A DNA stretch of 64,000 bases from Helicoverpa zea (taxonomy: Eukaryota > Arthropoda > Insecta > Lepidoptera > Noctuidae): positions 5,518,001 to 5,582,000 of the forward strand of contig NC_061458.1 of NCBI RefSeq assembly GCF_022581195.2, given 5' to 3'. Positions within the stretch are counted from its first letter, which is position 1. Every line of letters begins with the position of its first letter. Made by a program: the position numbers and the translations under genes. The notes below the pieces were generated by a model. It was not told the DNA's origin. It worked only from the letters and a program-made list of their open reading frames with translations, and made no database searches. Shown here one piece after another: positions 24,443 to 35,300 of this stretch.

Positions 24443-26300
24443 ATATGCTGTTGACCGGAGCTCCTCGTTGTTAGTTTAAGGTAGTATTTGAGCTTATATT
24501 ACGAACTTTGACCGACAGCTATTCAGAAATAAATGTTGAGTAAGTAATCGCAGGCCCAGCTAAGTATAAGTTTAGATTTATGCGCATATTAAAGATTCAT
24601 AAGAAAAAATCTTAAGAAACTTGAGCAGTTTTGTTTTCAATTATCAAATCATCTGTATAGAGTACACAAATCGATTATCTTGACTTGTTCTACTAATTAC
24701 CCGTTAGGTATAACAGAGTTGTAAAAGCATATTGCTTGTTAAAAATTATGTAAAGTCATGATTTATTTTAATGTTATCCTTTAAGTCTTAATCTTAATGC
24801 TGAACATGTCATAAGTTCTTACTTAGAGTCATCATACACAATATTGTTAGTACCTCTTATGTTTAATTAAGACAAATGTAAATATATTCATATTCACATA
24901 ATAATTAATTGTTTTTTTTTTTACCAAAATCTCTTTTCATTTCTCAGTGCAAGCCGCAGAGGTGGATCATATCCGGGTGGATATGGCTGAGAAAGTACCT
25001 ATATACCGTGATAAAGTACTTAAGGATGTATAGGTACAATATTTGTATAAGGGAGTGCATAGGGTGGGAATAAAGCGAGAGAACTTAGATAGAGGATCAC
25101 GCCGGGGTTGGGTAGTACATAAGAAAGTATACTAGGGGAATACATAAAGAAGTACTCGAGGAAGCACAAGGAGGTGCTCCCCCTATAAGGGGAAAAAAAT
25201 GGTGAATTTAAAAAGTAGGGTCGCGGTAACTCTATCTTGCGAGACTCGAGATGGGCTTAAAAGCCCAGTTTATAACAACTAAGAATTTATACATAAACGA
25301 CTATACAAAAAAGAGTTGCATTACAGTGCCGCTCGTATTAAGAACAACTGACAAAAAATAGTTTGCCTACTCAAACAAAAACAATAGACCTATTTTCCTG
25401 CTCTGTGACTGAGCTCACAACTAGACTAGTTGGTAAAGTATTTGCATCAGCATCATTCTTCTGCCCTTATTCCAATTTTATTTGGGGTCATCATTTGGGT
25501 TTTCATCTTCCATACTCTTTTGTCTGCCGACATCTCACAAATAATATTTTGTAAGTAATTACATGTTATAATGGAAGATTATAGAAAAGAAATAATGCTA
25601 CCACACAACATAGGGAAATTTTAAACCAGTAGCCGTGTTTGCGATAAAAACGTCTAAGACTACGCACTGACTAATAAATGTTTTTACACATGCTAAATGA
25701 TAAATAAATGATACCAATACTTCAGGAAAATCATATAAATAACCTAAAAAACACTAGATAAATGTTGATAAATGTTGGTAGCGGTGTCCCCAGGATTATT
25801 TTACTTTTTGCATGTAAGAAATAGGCACAGATTACCTACTATAATATTAACTAAAACAAGTAGAACAGTACTTACATTTATCGAACGACTCGCGATATTA
25901 GCAACACTTTCGTAATACTACTTTTACACGTTCCACACCAAAGGTTCCACACATTAGTTATTTTATTTATTTTAAATTAATAGCGAACAAATAGAGGACG
26001 AATTATTTTGCTCTTTTGTTTTTCCCGCTCTTTTTTTATTGTCTATTTTCGCATTAACTAAAATAGAGCTGGCCGAGTAGTGCTTGTGCATTATGCTTTA
26101 TCGCTTGCAATTTATGTGTTTATTTATATTTGCATAAAAGAAAATAAATAAAAAATATGACATTGAAGAATAAATGCGCAAATGATCGGAGAAAGATTTG
26201 TAATATATTTCTTTACAGATATTGACTTTTTTAAATGTTACAACATTAAAAAAAGTCAAATGTCAATCATCGTTGTCAATAATGTCAATGTCAGAAGTTT
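24443..26300. other. Intergenic region with a degenerate AAGTAC-rich segment
   Basis: This lies between the Gln-rich protein gene and Ccdc12, with no exon recognised. About 24,985-25,190 is G-rich and repeats variants of AAAGTAC, AAGTATAC and AGTACT at irregular 30-50 base spacing, ending in a run GGTGCTCCCCCTATAAGG. The rest is AT-rich and holds nothing I can name. Confidence 0.5.
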
Positions 26301-26464
26301 AGGGCTATGGTGGGGTTTTCGTAAACAAAATCATTACTATTAGTTAAATTAAACAAATTAGAATAAATATTGAGAGAATCTTTCTTTTTCTTAGAGAAAA
26401 GATTTGCTACTACGATATTGCAGGTTAGGAAACCAATATTAGATCCTAGTTTGCTATGGTTATC
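26290..26464 (+). promoter_or_regulatory. Probable 5' leader and promoter region of Ccdc12
   Basis: Immediately upstream of the first coding exon. No TATA box is visible, as expected for a housekeeping splicing gene. The start site cannot be located from sequence alone. Confidence 0.3.
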
Positions 26465-26604
26465 ATGGATACAGCGGGAGGTGTTGGAAGCTTAGAAGAA
26501 CAGGCACTCAAAAGAAAAGAAAGGCTTAAAAACCTTAAGCGTAAAAACCCTACAAGCGAAAGTTCGGCCAATGATACGTCCAGTGAATTTGTGCCACTTC
26601 CAAA
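26465..26604 (+). CDS. Ccdc12: Ccdc12 exon 1
   Basis: Encodes residues 1-46 plus two bases of Lys47, ending CCACTTCCAAA before the donor GTAAGT at 26605. The basic coiled-coil start (LEEQALKRKERLKNLK) is followed by a Ser/Asn-rich, variable linker. Confidence 0.92.
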
Positions 26605-28269
26605 GTAAGTTTCGTTCCTTAATGTTTGAGGTTATAAAGTTTAAACATTGTATGCTTGTTGAATACTAGTAGTGTTTTCTAGAACAGATTTTCTATTCCA
26701 ATTCCAAATTTCAATTGGGTAGTGGGTGTCCGTTACTATATTATTAAATTCGCCCTTACATTATACCATCACATTAGCATCAGCATCACTATAATCATCG
26801 GCAAGGATATTGAGCCCTGACCTTCACCTGCGCAGAAGTGATTTATTGGTTTATTGCCTTAAGTGTACAGTGCGCAAAGCGATCCCCACTCTTCCGCCGA
26901 GAGCTCATTATCCGTGCCAATAACTACATAAATACATAGTAAAAAACAAATACATAGTATAAATACATAGTATAAAACAAAGCCACTTTTTCTGTCCCTA
27001 TAACCCTATTTATGCTTAAATGTTTAAAACTACACAACGGATTTTGATGCTCTGTTTTTTTAAATAGATAAGAATGATGAAAGGGGAAGGTTTATATGTA
27101 TGTATAATAACATTTTTTTTCCTGTAGTGTATTTAGAATCAGCATTGCACCCGTGCAAAACTGGTGTGGGTCAAACAATCAAATAGAAACCTGGTATTTT
27201 GTAAGTTCTCGTATTTGTAGAGAACATTATTGTCATATTCTTTCTGGGTATTTCAGACCAAAATTCAGAAGTTACAAACCACAGGATGAGACGCTTCAGG
27301 AAGCCAAATTAGAGGATGCTGAACCAGCTGCCGTAGAAGCTGAAGTGAAGGATCTACTTGAAGCTGGCAAGGAGAAGGTAAACTAATCAATCATTGTTAG
27401 AACTATTCACATAATTATTGCACTGTACTGAATATTGTGTTCAATTGTGTGTAATAAAAAGGTAATCTGGTAAAAAACCAGTCTACCTTTGACTGGCGAC
27501 AAAACACCTAAGATGTTAAGTCTGCCATTGTACAAAATGTACAAAAAGTATGAAATAAATAAATAATATGTATACTACGCTGTTAGTAAATAAAAAAGAC
27601 ATAATTAAGCTTTCTCCAAAGGTAGAACTTGTAAAGACCCACTTGCATCTGCCCATGTAAATGTATTATTTTACTAGGCTGTAGGAATGTTATAAAGTTA
27701 AAGGATTTGGTTAACCAAATCTTACCAACAGCCAAACTTAGGTTCAAGTGGCCCAATTTTAAAAATTAAGCTATATTATATTGCACAGACGTATTTATAG
27801 CTTTTCCACAAGGAAAAAAACAGAACTCAGCCCAAACTGTACCGTACCGTAAACTGTAACTGTATGTATAGTTAAGTAACTGAATGCATGAGCCTTTAGT
27901 AAGTAAGCAAATCAGAGGCATGTATGTACAGTTAGGAAATGCGTTTTTTTTTGTATTTTTCAATACTCAAAACAAAAATTATGTAAATTATTATCATTAT
28001 ATGATTTCATGAATGTAATCATCAATATTGTAATATAAATATTTTTGCATTTCCAGATAGTTCTACAAGATTTAGACATTTCAAGCTTAGCACCACGTAA
28101 ACCAGACTGGGATCTCAAAAGGGATGTGGCAAAGAAATTAGAGAAACTGGAGAGAAGAACACAGAAGGCAATAGCGGAGCTGATATGGGAAAGATTAAAA
28201 CAGGGTAGTGAAGATAACTTGGGTGCCATGGTAACTATGACTGATAATAGAGCCACTGAAGAAGATTGA
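26465..28269 (+). CDS. Ccdc12: CCDC12 / Cwf18 orthologue, spliceosome-associated protein (3 exons)
   Basis: Exons 26465-26604, 27257-27377 and 28057-28269 join in frame to 157 residues, close to the roughly 160-170 of animal CCDC12. The N-terminus (AGGVGSLEEQALKRKERLK) matches the family's coiled-coil start. The middle has FRSYKPQDE and AAVEAEVKDLLEAGKEK. The C-terminal block LAPRKPDWDLKRDVAKKLEK then RRTQKAIAELIWERLK is the family hallmark. The known role is as a component of the activated spliceosome (Cwf18 in fission yeast), in the nucleus. Two in-frame ATGs exist, 26456 and 26465; I chose the second because it matches the usual family N-terminus. Donors are GTAAGT and GTAAAC; acceptors are ATTTCAG and TTTCCAG. 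The reading is secure. Confidence 0.94.
26605..27256 (+). other. Ccdc12 intron 1 with a decayed interspersed repeat
   Basis: A 652-base GT-AG intron. About 26,985-27,115 contains ACTACACAACGGATTTTGAT, a T run and AAGGTTTATATGTATGTATA. This resembles a common lepidopteran interspersed repeat and is degraded here. Confidence 0.55.
27257..27377 (+). CDS. Ccdc12: Ccdc12 exon 2
   Basis: Begins after GGTATTTCAG, completing Lys47 and continuing PKFRSYKPQDE. It ends LLEAGKEK in phase 0 before the donor GTAAAC at 27378. The acidic, Ala-rich segment is typical of the family's middle region. Confidence 0.92.
27378..28056 (+). other. Ccdc12 intron 2
   Basis: A 679-base GT-AG intron, AT-rich, with a short hairpin (CTGGT...ACCAG) near 27,467-27,482. 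Nothing else was recognised. Confidence 0.6.
28057..28269 (+). CDS. Ccdc12: Ccdc12 exon 3 (conserved C-terminal block)
   Basis: Begins after TTTCCAG with IVLQDLDISSLAPRKPDW and runs through the invariant KRDVAKKLEKLERRTQKAIA helix, ending ATEED and TGA. This is the most conserved part of the family and the main basis for the identification. Confidence 0.95.
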   Translation: MVLQDLDISSLAPRKPDWDLKRDVAKKLEKLERRTQKAIAELIWERLKQGSEDNLGAMVTMTDNRATEED

Positions 28270-28504
28270 TCTAGTTCTAAATACATTCTGTAAATTATGA
28301 TCAACATAGTTTTTAAGATATCAGTAAGTAAAGTAATTAAGGTACCTATTACTTCTTTTTTTATTTTTGTATATCTTGCTTTACGGTAGAACCCAGTCGT
28401 AAATTAATTTTACATCAAAAGAAACACATCTTTATTTCAAGTGAAATTTATTGCACAGAACTTCAATTTCACACTATTAGTTTAATATCACAGAATACAA
28501 TAAA
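28270..28504 (+). terminator. Ccdc12 3' UTR with candidate poly(A) signal
   Basis: The first canonical plus-strand AATAAA after the stop is at 28499-28504. Minus-strand AATAAA hexamers lie inside the same interval (28431-28436, 28447-28452), so the two convergent genes could overlap at their 3' ends if the distal signals are used. Confidence 0.4.
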
Positions 28505-28690
28505 TAGGGCACAATTTTATATTCATTGTTAGAAACAAAATTGGATATCTCAGTCATAAAATTTTGTGTGTTAACTAGTTTAAACATTTTAGTTTCATTT
28601 TACCTGGCTGCTCTAAATATAAGATTTTAAAACACACATAAAACCCAATTTGTGTCAGTAAGCAGTATTATTTGTTATTTTAAAGTTCTC

Positions 28691-29048
28691 TTTATTCACT
28701 GACAAACACCAAGTGCAGTAATTCTTTTTGAGGAAGCATTAAACTGACAACACTGAGTAACTAAACACATCTACAATGCATACAATCTTCTCACAACTAC
28801 ATGTACCTTTCTTTAATATATGTATAAAGAGTAATTTCATTTCTATCACATAGTTCATCTATTATGAAGTTTTTAAATTAAATTATAAATAATTCTCTTC
28901 ATGCTCATTCCATCACATACACACAACAAATTTTAAATTAGTGACATTGTTTAGTAACAAAATCTTACTACCCTATTGATATACAATATCCAACAGTAAC
29001 GAAATGTAAACCATATTTAGCTGAGTAAATACAGGTCTTCAAAGATTA
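28691..29048 (-). terminator. Carbonic anhydrase 3' UTR with candidate poly(A) signal
   Basis: AATAAA on the minus strand at 28696-28691 is the nearest canonical signal after the stop. Farther ones lie at 28452-28447 and 28436-28431, within the predicted Ccdc12 3' UTR. No further gene is seen between the two stops. Confidence 0.45.
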
Positions 29049-29309
29049 TCACAAGCCAAACAACATCAGTAAAGTAAGGCAGATTGTATTTAAAACTGTA
29101 GGAACTATACTATGAGCATTGCTGCGGCCCTTTTTTCTCCATTGAGGGTGTTTAGTTGTGGTTTCTTCTTGTTCATCGATCTCGTTGTTATACAAGTAGT
29201 AGTCTTTGTCAATATTGTAGAATACTACTCTGTCACCGATCGGTTGAATTGGCCTGAAGTTGTGTGTGATCTTCCCATGTGATGATCTTATCTCTCGGAA
29301 TGCCTCTAT
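29049..29309 (-). CDS. Carbonic anhydrase exon 7 and C-terminal anchor signal
   Basis: Begins IEAFREIRSSHG and ends the catalytic domain at NFRPIQPIGDRVVFY. A polar linker (NEIDEQEETTTKHPQWRKK) follows, and the final 20 residues are hydrophobic, ending LLMLFGL and TGA. This is the arrangement of a GPI attachment signal. The first minus-strand AATAAA downstream is at 28696-28691, about 350 bases past the stop. Confidence 0.93.
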   Translation of the reverse strand: MEAFREIRSSHGKITHNFRPIQPIGDRVVFYNIDKDYYLYNNEIDEQEETTTKHPQWRKKGRSNAHSIVPTVLNTICLTLLMLFGL

Positions 29310-32300
29310 CTGTGGACATAACAATGCAACGTGTTAATGAGTATCATGTGTCACGTGACACATGCTAGTTATACCTGCACAGGAAAAATAATCATAATGA
29401 ATATAACCACTTCTTTATTATACCAATCTCAGATTTCCCATGTATACATGTTTACTGTATTGTTCGTTATCAAAGCACAGAATTATACAGACATTATAAA
29501 TTGCGAAACTATAAATGTCATGCACTATTGGCCCTTAGAGGCCAGTGTTTTTGTAATACCTCACTGGCAGTTTTTTATTTCCATGCATACATCATTTTTT
29601 TTCATGTTCGTATGACGTAAGTATAACCAGTCGTCTTATTAAAAAAATAGGAAAGTAGCTTTTATATTTCAGTGAAGGTGTTCGAGTTTTGTATATTACA
29701 GAGTACACTCAAAGTACCAAATTACTGACTCTAATTTAAAAAATCCGAATTTATAGAGAAATACGCCGATCTTATCTGATAGTTCTTAATATAATAGTTC
29801 TAAGTGGAACACTGACTGCTAAGTTACTTAAGTTATTCGCAAAAATAATAAATTGTTTTTTTTTTTTAACTGTAGCATGGATGGACATTTATTTTACCTG
29901 TTCATGTGTGAGCCTGATTGGCTGTTCAAAGTCCAGCCAGGTGACGACTTCAGAGCAGGGCGGCGTTGTCAAAGAGCCTTGGTACGTGAAGTATCTCTTT
30001 AGGTCGTACGGGAGAATGTGGAGGAATGAGAACGGGTGGCTCATCACCACGCTGCTGTAGGGCTCCGTTACGTTCACCAGCGCAGATGTTATATCATCGT
30101 AAGCCGGGTGTTGGTGACGGTCCAACTGAAATGATAGAAAATAAATGTTTAGTATGAAGACATAATATTTAACTCTATTTAATTGGGGTTGATGATTATC
30201 AAGGAAAAGAAGGAGGAATGGAATTTCGTTGTTGGTAACACAGCGTTAACTCGATAAATAAGATATTGTTACAGAGCGCGAATAATTATTTTATAGACAG
30301 TGATATTTATTACCCGTAGATAATCAAATTAATACAATTATAACTTCATATTTAAACAGGGCTTAGGGCCTGAAACCATAACTAGTAAAAAGTTTAGGGT
30401 TATAAACTAAATCAGCGTACCGTAAATCTCATTCACTTTCGATCATTGACCGTGACTTCGGATTCGGAAGTCACGGCTACCGCTCGAAAGTGCTCTATTC
30501 TGAAACTACGGTTCAGCGCGCTGCGTAGATCAAAAGTAGGTCTACAAAGCGAACAAAAAAGTATCGATGCGGTACTAATAATATCTAGCTACATTCCTAT
30601 TCTAATCACCCGTAACAAAGATCACGAGTATTTTTAGGGTTCCGTACCTCGAAAGGAAAAAACGGAACCCTTATAGGATCACTTTGTTGTCCGTCTGTCT
30701 GTCTGTCTGTCTGTCAAGACCCTTTATCTTAAGAACGCGTAGACGTATCAAGCTGAAATTCACATGAAATACTCGAGTTTATTGCCCCTTTAGGCTGTGA
30801 AAATATCAAGCTTCTAAGCCAAGCCAATCAAAAGATACAACCGATTATGTCGATATTTTCAACAAATTCTCGACACTCGCAAAGGAATCAAAACCTACAG
30901 GGTACTTCCCGTAAACTCAGAATCTTGAAATTTGGCATGAAGCATTGTTATATAATGCAAATATAGGAAAAATTGCGAAAATCTCATTTTTTTTTGTTAT
31001 ATAATATAATAAAAATATTTTAATAAAATGAAACTTACTACCTTATTTCTCACGAACGAATAAAGGTACCAAATTGAAATTTATACCAAATACCTAGGTC
31101 TATTGTCCCTTTAAGCAATGAAAAAATCAAACTTCTAAGTTAACGCGATCAAAAGATACAGCAGTTTTACCGACACCTTAGACGAATTTCCGTCACACGC
31201 TAGGGAATCAAAACCTACAAGGTACTTCCCGTGAACTCAGAATCTTAAAATTCGGCACGAAGCAATGTTATATAGTACAGATAAAGGAAAAATTGCGAAA
31301 ATGATAAATTTGTATATATTATAATATTATTTTTGCTTACATGACATAAAATATTTTTTTAATAATTATAAACTTACTACCTACCCTTTTTCACATGAAC
31401 GCGTAGAGATATTCAAGTTTTGAATAAAAAGTGAAATTCATATCAAACACTTCTTAAATATAATGGCCTCTAAACTGTGAAAAATTTTAAATCATTCAAA
31501 GGTCATTGGGCACCTTAGTATGAAAACCATACCCACGGCGGATACGAACGAAATATAGCACAGTATAATGATAAAGGCTCTGATTTACTATGGCATTAGT
31601 CGCATCAATGTGAACCATGGGAATCTAGAGAAAATCAGGTGTAAACATCAAATATTTTCCTCATTTCAATGGGGAATTTAAACGACCAAGTTTGACGGAT
31701 TTGAGAAATCATTTCTTTGTAGTAAAAGAGTATACTCGCCGTTTATTTCCATTGTCATCAGGTCAGGATCTGATGATGGAAATCCTGAGAAATCGAGGGC
31801 AACTATCAGAAATTGTAGGCATGCATAGGATTAAAACTTGATTCTCAGATGTATGTCTGGTGATACTATCAAACAGTGAAGGTTTAGAGCTTATCTGATG
31901 ATGGAGACGTGAGAAAGTCGAGAGAACTCGGTATGTTTTAGTTACGTCGTGTTTGGGCTTATATTATTCGTATTGACGAGAACTTTTCACAAAAGTTAAA
32001 AATAAAAACTTTTTACAAAAATAAACAACAACTTCTAAAACAACAAGAAAACTGTTTATATGCATCGGTCTAGATATAGAATAAATATAGATGCATCCTC
32101 TAGACACCGACTTCTAGACCGATGCACCTAACATCTTTTTAATTTCTTTCTTGTTTTTGTTTTCTTGTTGCTTTTTTATATGTTTGAAGTTGGATTTGTT
32201 TGTAAAATGCTACAAAATAAAATAATGCCGACTTTATAAAACAAAGAAAGGGACAGAATTACACTTTTGTCAAGGCTCTAGAAACGTAAAGCCAGCAGCC

Positions 32301-35300
32301 CCGAATCCTACTCTCTAGAAGTCGTTGTTACAATTCAACAGCTACAAGTCGTCAGGCTGTTTCGAAAAAAACCTGAAACTGGGGCTCTTTAGGTGATTAA
32401 TCCCTCAAAAATAAAAGATCCCATTCCTGCAATGGCTGCTTTAACCCAAGTTAGTAGTGAATTCTCATCACCTAAAATAAAATAAGCTCCAACACAAGGT
32501 TACGTTATAAATTGTAAAGGAATTCCCATAACTATATCTGATCTTAGCTGTCGATCCCACACTGGCAGTCAAACCTATCTTTGTGGAAAGTCTTCGCCAA
32601 TACGAATAAAATAAGCCCAAACACGTGGTAGTTGCAACATACCGTTCGGGAGTTCCCTTGACTCTCTGTAGTCTCCATAATCAAATCAGCTCCAAACCTT
32701 CACTGTTTACCAGTACCCTCAAAAATACACTCACATGTCTGGTTATGACTCGATGCGTGCCTACAATATTCAAGAGTTGCCCTCGATTTCTCAGGATTTC
32801 CAGATCCTCATCAGATCCTGGTCATCCGGATTGGCACCTTCCTTCTTTTTGAAATGTCTTTAACAATAAAAACTAGCATTGTAACCTGTACAATCCTCTG
32901 AAACTGCTTGTCTTTTATATTTTTCAAACGATCCTGGACATTCGTCTCCATGGAATTTTAATAAAATATTTATATTCAAAGAAACGTCATACCATTCTCC
33001 ACGATTTAAAACTACTTTGATTCATGTCCGCCACTTTTTACAAAGCGGGTCAGGTATGCCCCATGACCTTTAAGACATAATTAGTTATTTTCAATCAGAT
33101 TTCTGAATGATGACTATAAAATGTTGTATATAAATAACTTCAATAAAATAACTTTTACAAGGTACTGGCCTACTATTTTAGTTATATTATAAAATAAAAA
33201 ATATTAACTATTTTGACTCTCACGAAATTAGCATAACTATGATTGTTCTAAACTGAACGGTTGGCGCGAAACTCACTTTTTATCTATACAGCATTTGTAC
33301 GGAACCCTCGGTGCGCGAGTCCGACTCGCACTTGGCCGGTTTATTTATTAGATAATGTGAATGCAATTGTTCCGATGCGGCGGACAGCCAAACGTGATGA
33401 ATTAAAGACGAAATACATTATACTTATCTATCGGTAATCATATCATCACATTTGGCAGCCGAATGCCTACAATCGATCAATGCTATTAGTTTGCACGTGC
33501 ATGCAGCAATAAGTAGGTAGGATCTATTTATTTGAAAACATCTAGGTCCTCCGTGGGCGTTTGTAGTACGCTAGTTACGTCAGAATTTCGCAATTCATGC
33601 CATAAGTCGTACTAAATTGATATAGGTATATCTACTTTCATGTGATAATACCTGAGCCAAAATAGGAGAGACTCTATAACATAAGAAGCAAGTCAAACTG
33701 ACCTCGTAAAAGAATGCGAGGACAGTCAAGCCGTCTGAATGCTTCACTGCTTCCACAGCTGACTGGTACTCCTCTTTAAAGAACACCATGTGCAACTCCA
33801 TCGGGAAACTGAAATATATAAGATTTGCATTGTTAGTTACAGCTTTAAATGATCCCAAAAAAGATGTCGATGTGAAGTGCAATGTCGTAAACATGACGTA
33901 CTTACACAATGCATAAAATTCATGTTTATTGTTTACGTATGGTATGCACTATACTCTAATCTATATTGATGTTACCTTCTGTGGTTGATCTTGTCTTCGG
34001 AGCCGAAGGTGTCGTTGTCCCCCCAATGGAAGTGCATCTGGCTGAATATGTAGTCATCACTGAGCGGCCCTCCCCTCACTCGAGGGTGTGGCTCATTCTT
34101 CACCTCTATTAGAACTGTGGAGACATTATTTTAATTAATCTGGGCAGTTGCAGTTGTAGATCATATGACATTTATGACCTATCTAGAGAGTCGACTGCGG
34201 TTTAAACATTTAAGGCTCGAGCAGACCGGATGCGTATGCGTAGACGTAAGCGTAGACGTGCACGTACCATGAGTTGTAATGTATAGAAATGTATGAGACC
34301 GGCCACACCGCTTGCGTAGCGTAGACGTGCGCGTCGTTACGCAAGCGGTGTGGCCTGTCTCATACATTTTCATACATTACAACTCAGTGGTACGTGCACG
34401 TCTACGCTTACGTCTACGCATACGCATCCGGTCTGCTCGAGCCTTTATACTTCACCTTTCAAAACAATCAAATCAAAATCGAAATGCCTATCCTCGCTCA
34501 GCCTTTTGTTAAGAGTGAGGATCGCTTTAATTTATTAGTAGGTATCCTTAGGATATCTTACTATGTATCTCCATACTGTTTGTGTAACACAAAACAGGCC
34601 CTAGATTATTGAACTATGTTCATACTGGCAAATTGTCAGCCACTTCTAGCACTGAACCTTGACACCATCTCTAAATTGAATCGCGATAGGCATGAACTTT
34701 GCTTATCTATTATTATCATTCATACCTACTTACACGCTTATTTAAAATCAATGAAAAAATACAATAGATATTAGTTAGGTAAATCGAGAGAAATCGTCCT
34801 AACTTGAGTAAGCAGGCTAATGTTTGTAGAGCGGACTGTCAAAGCCAATTGTGAAATATTCATTCTTTACCTTTAGAAACCGCTTTATTCTAATTACAAA
34901 ATATTCAGGAAGATACAGACTGCGTCCCTTTTTACAATTTATGGCCGGCAATGTTTAGGCCCCTGAAACAGTAGATAGGTACCTACTTATCGGCTAACAT
35001 TGTTTATGAACTGAAACTGTGTTTATGATCAAACATTAAACATAGTTATACCTTTATATCTCTTTGGATATGACAGATCTACAGATTCCAATCATCGTAA
35101 ACTAGGTAAATTGCTATCAAGTATTTACATCACAATACATTTAATAACCAATTCATCTGTGATACGACAAAAAGCATGACTCCATCGCCCATAGGACGTT
35201 GGTCATGCATCGAGTCATTTAAAAAGGGGCTCAGCTGTATGCAACTGTTTGTAAAAGAAACAATAGGTAGGTACCTACTTACGTACATGTACGATAACGA

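Larger units (their letters stand above)
30637..33341. mobile_element. Composite lepidopteran interspersed repeat within carbonic anhydrase intron 5
   Basis: The left edge reads AGGGTTCCGTACCTCGAAAG then AAAACGGAACCCTTATAGGA and a GTCT run. The right edge reads ACGGAACCCTCGGTGCGCGA then GTCCGACTCGCACTTGGCCG. Both are edge sequences of a repeat I recognise as very abundant in Lepidoptera, here expanded to 2.7 kb. Inside are two and a partial third degenerate direct units of ~300-340 bases (about 30,720-31,470), each with ATCAAAACCTACARGGTACT and GGAAAAATTGCGAAAAT, and a ~1.1-kb imperfect foldback (31,747-32,832). No transposase or reverse transcriptase frame survives. Its class is uncertain to me. 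Confidence 0.65.

Noticed and set aside
27153..27386. A 77-codon plus-strand frame read as a gene
   Set aside because: Its first part is Ccdc12 intron sequence; only 27257-27377 is exon, and the frame runs past the donor.
33595..33909. A 104-codon minus-strand frame read as a gene
   Set aside because: Only 33703-33808 is coding (carbonic anhydrase exon 5); the rest is flanking intron.
34179..34612. Four overlapping frames with RLRLRIRI and STLTSTHTHP repeats
   Set aside because: Translations of the near-perfect palindromic MITE on both strands; the same peptide appears in both orientations.
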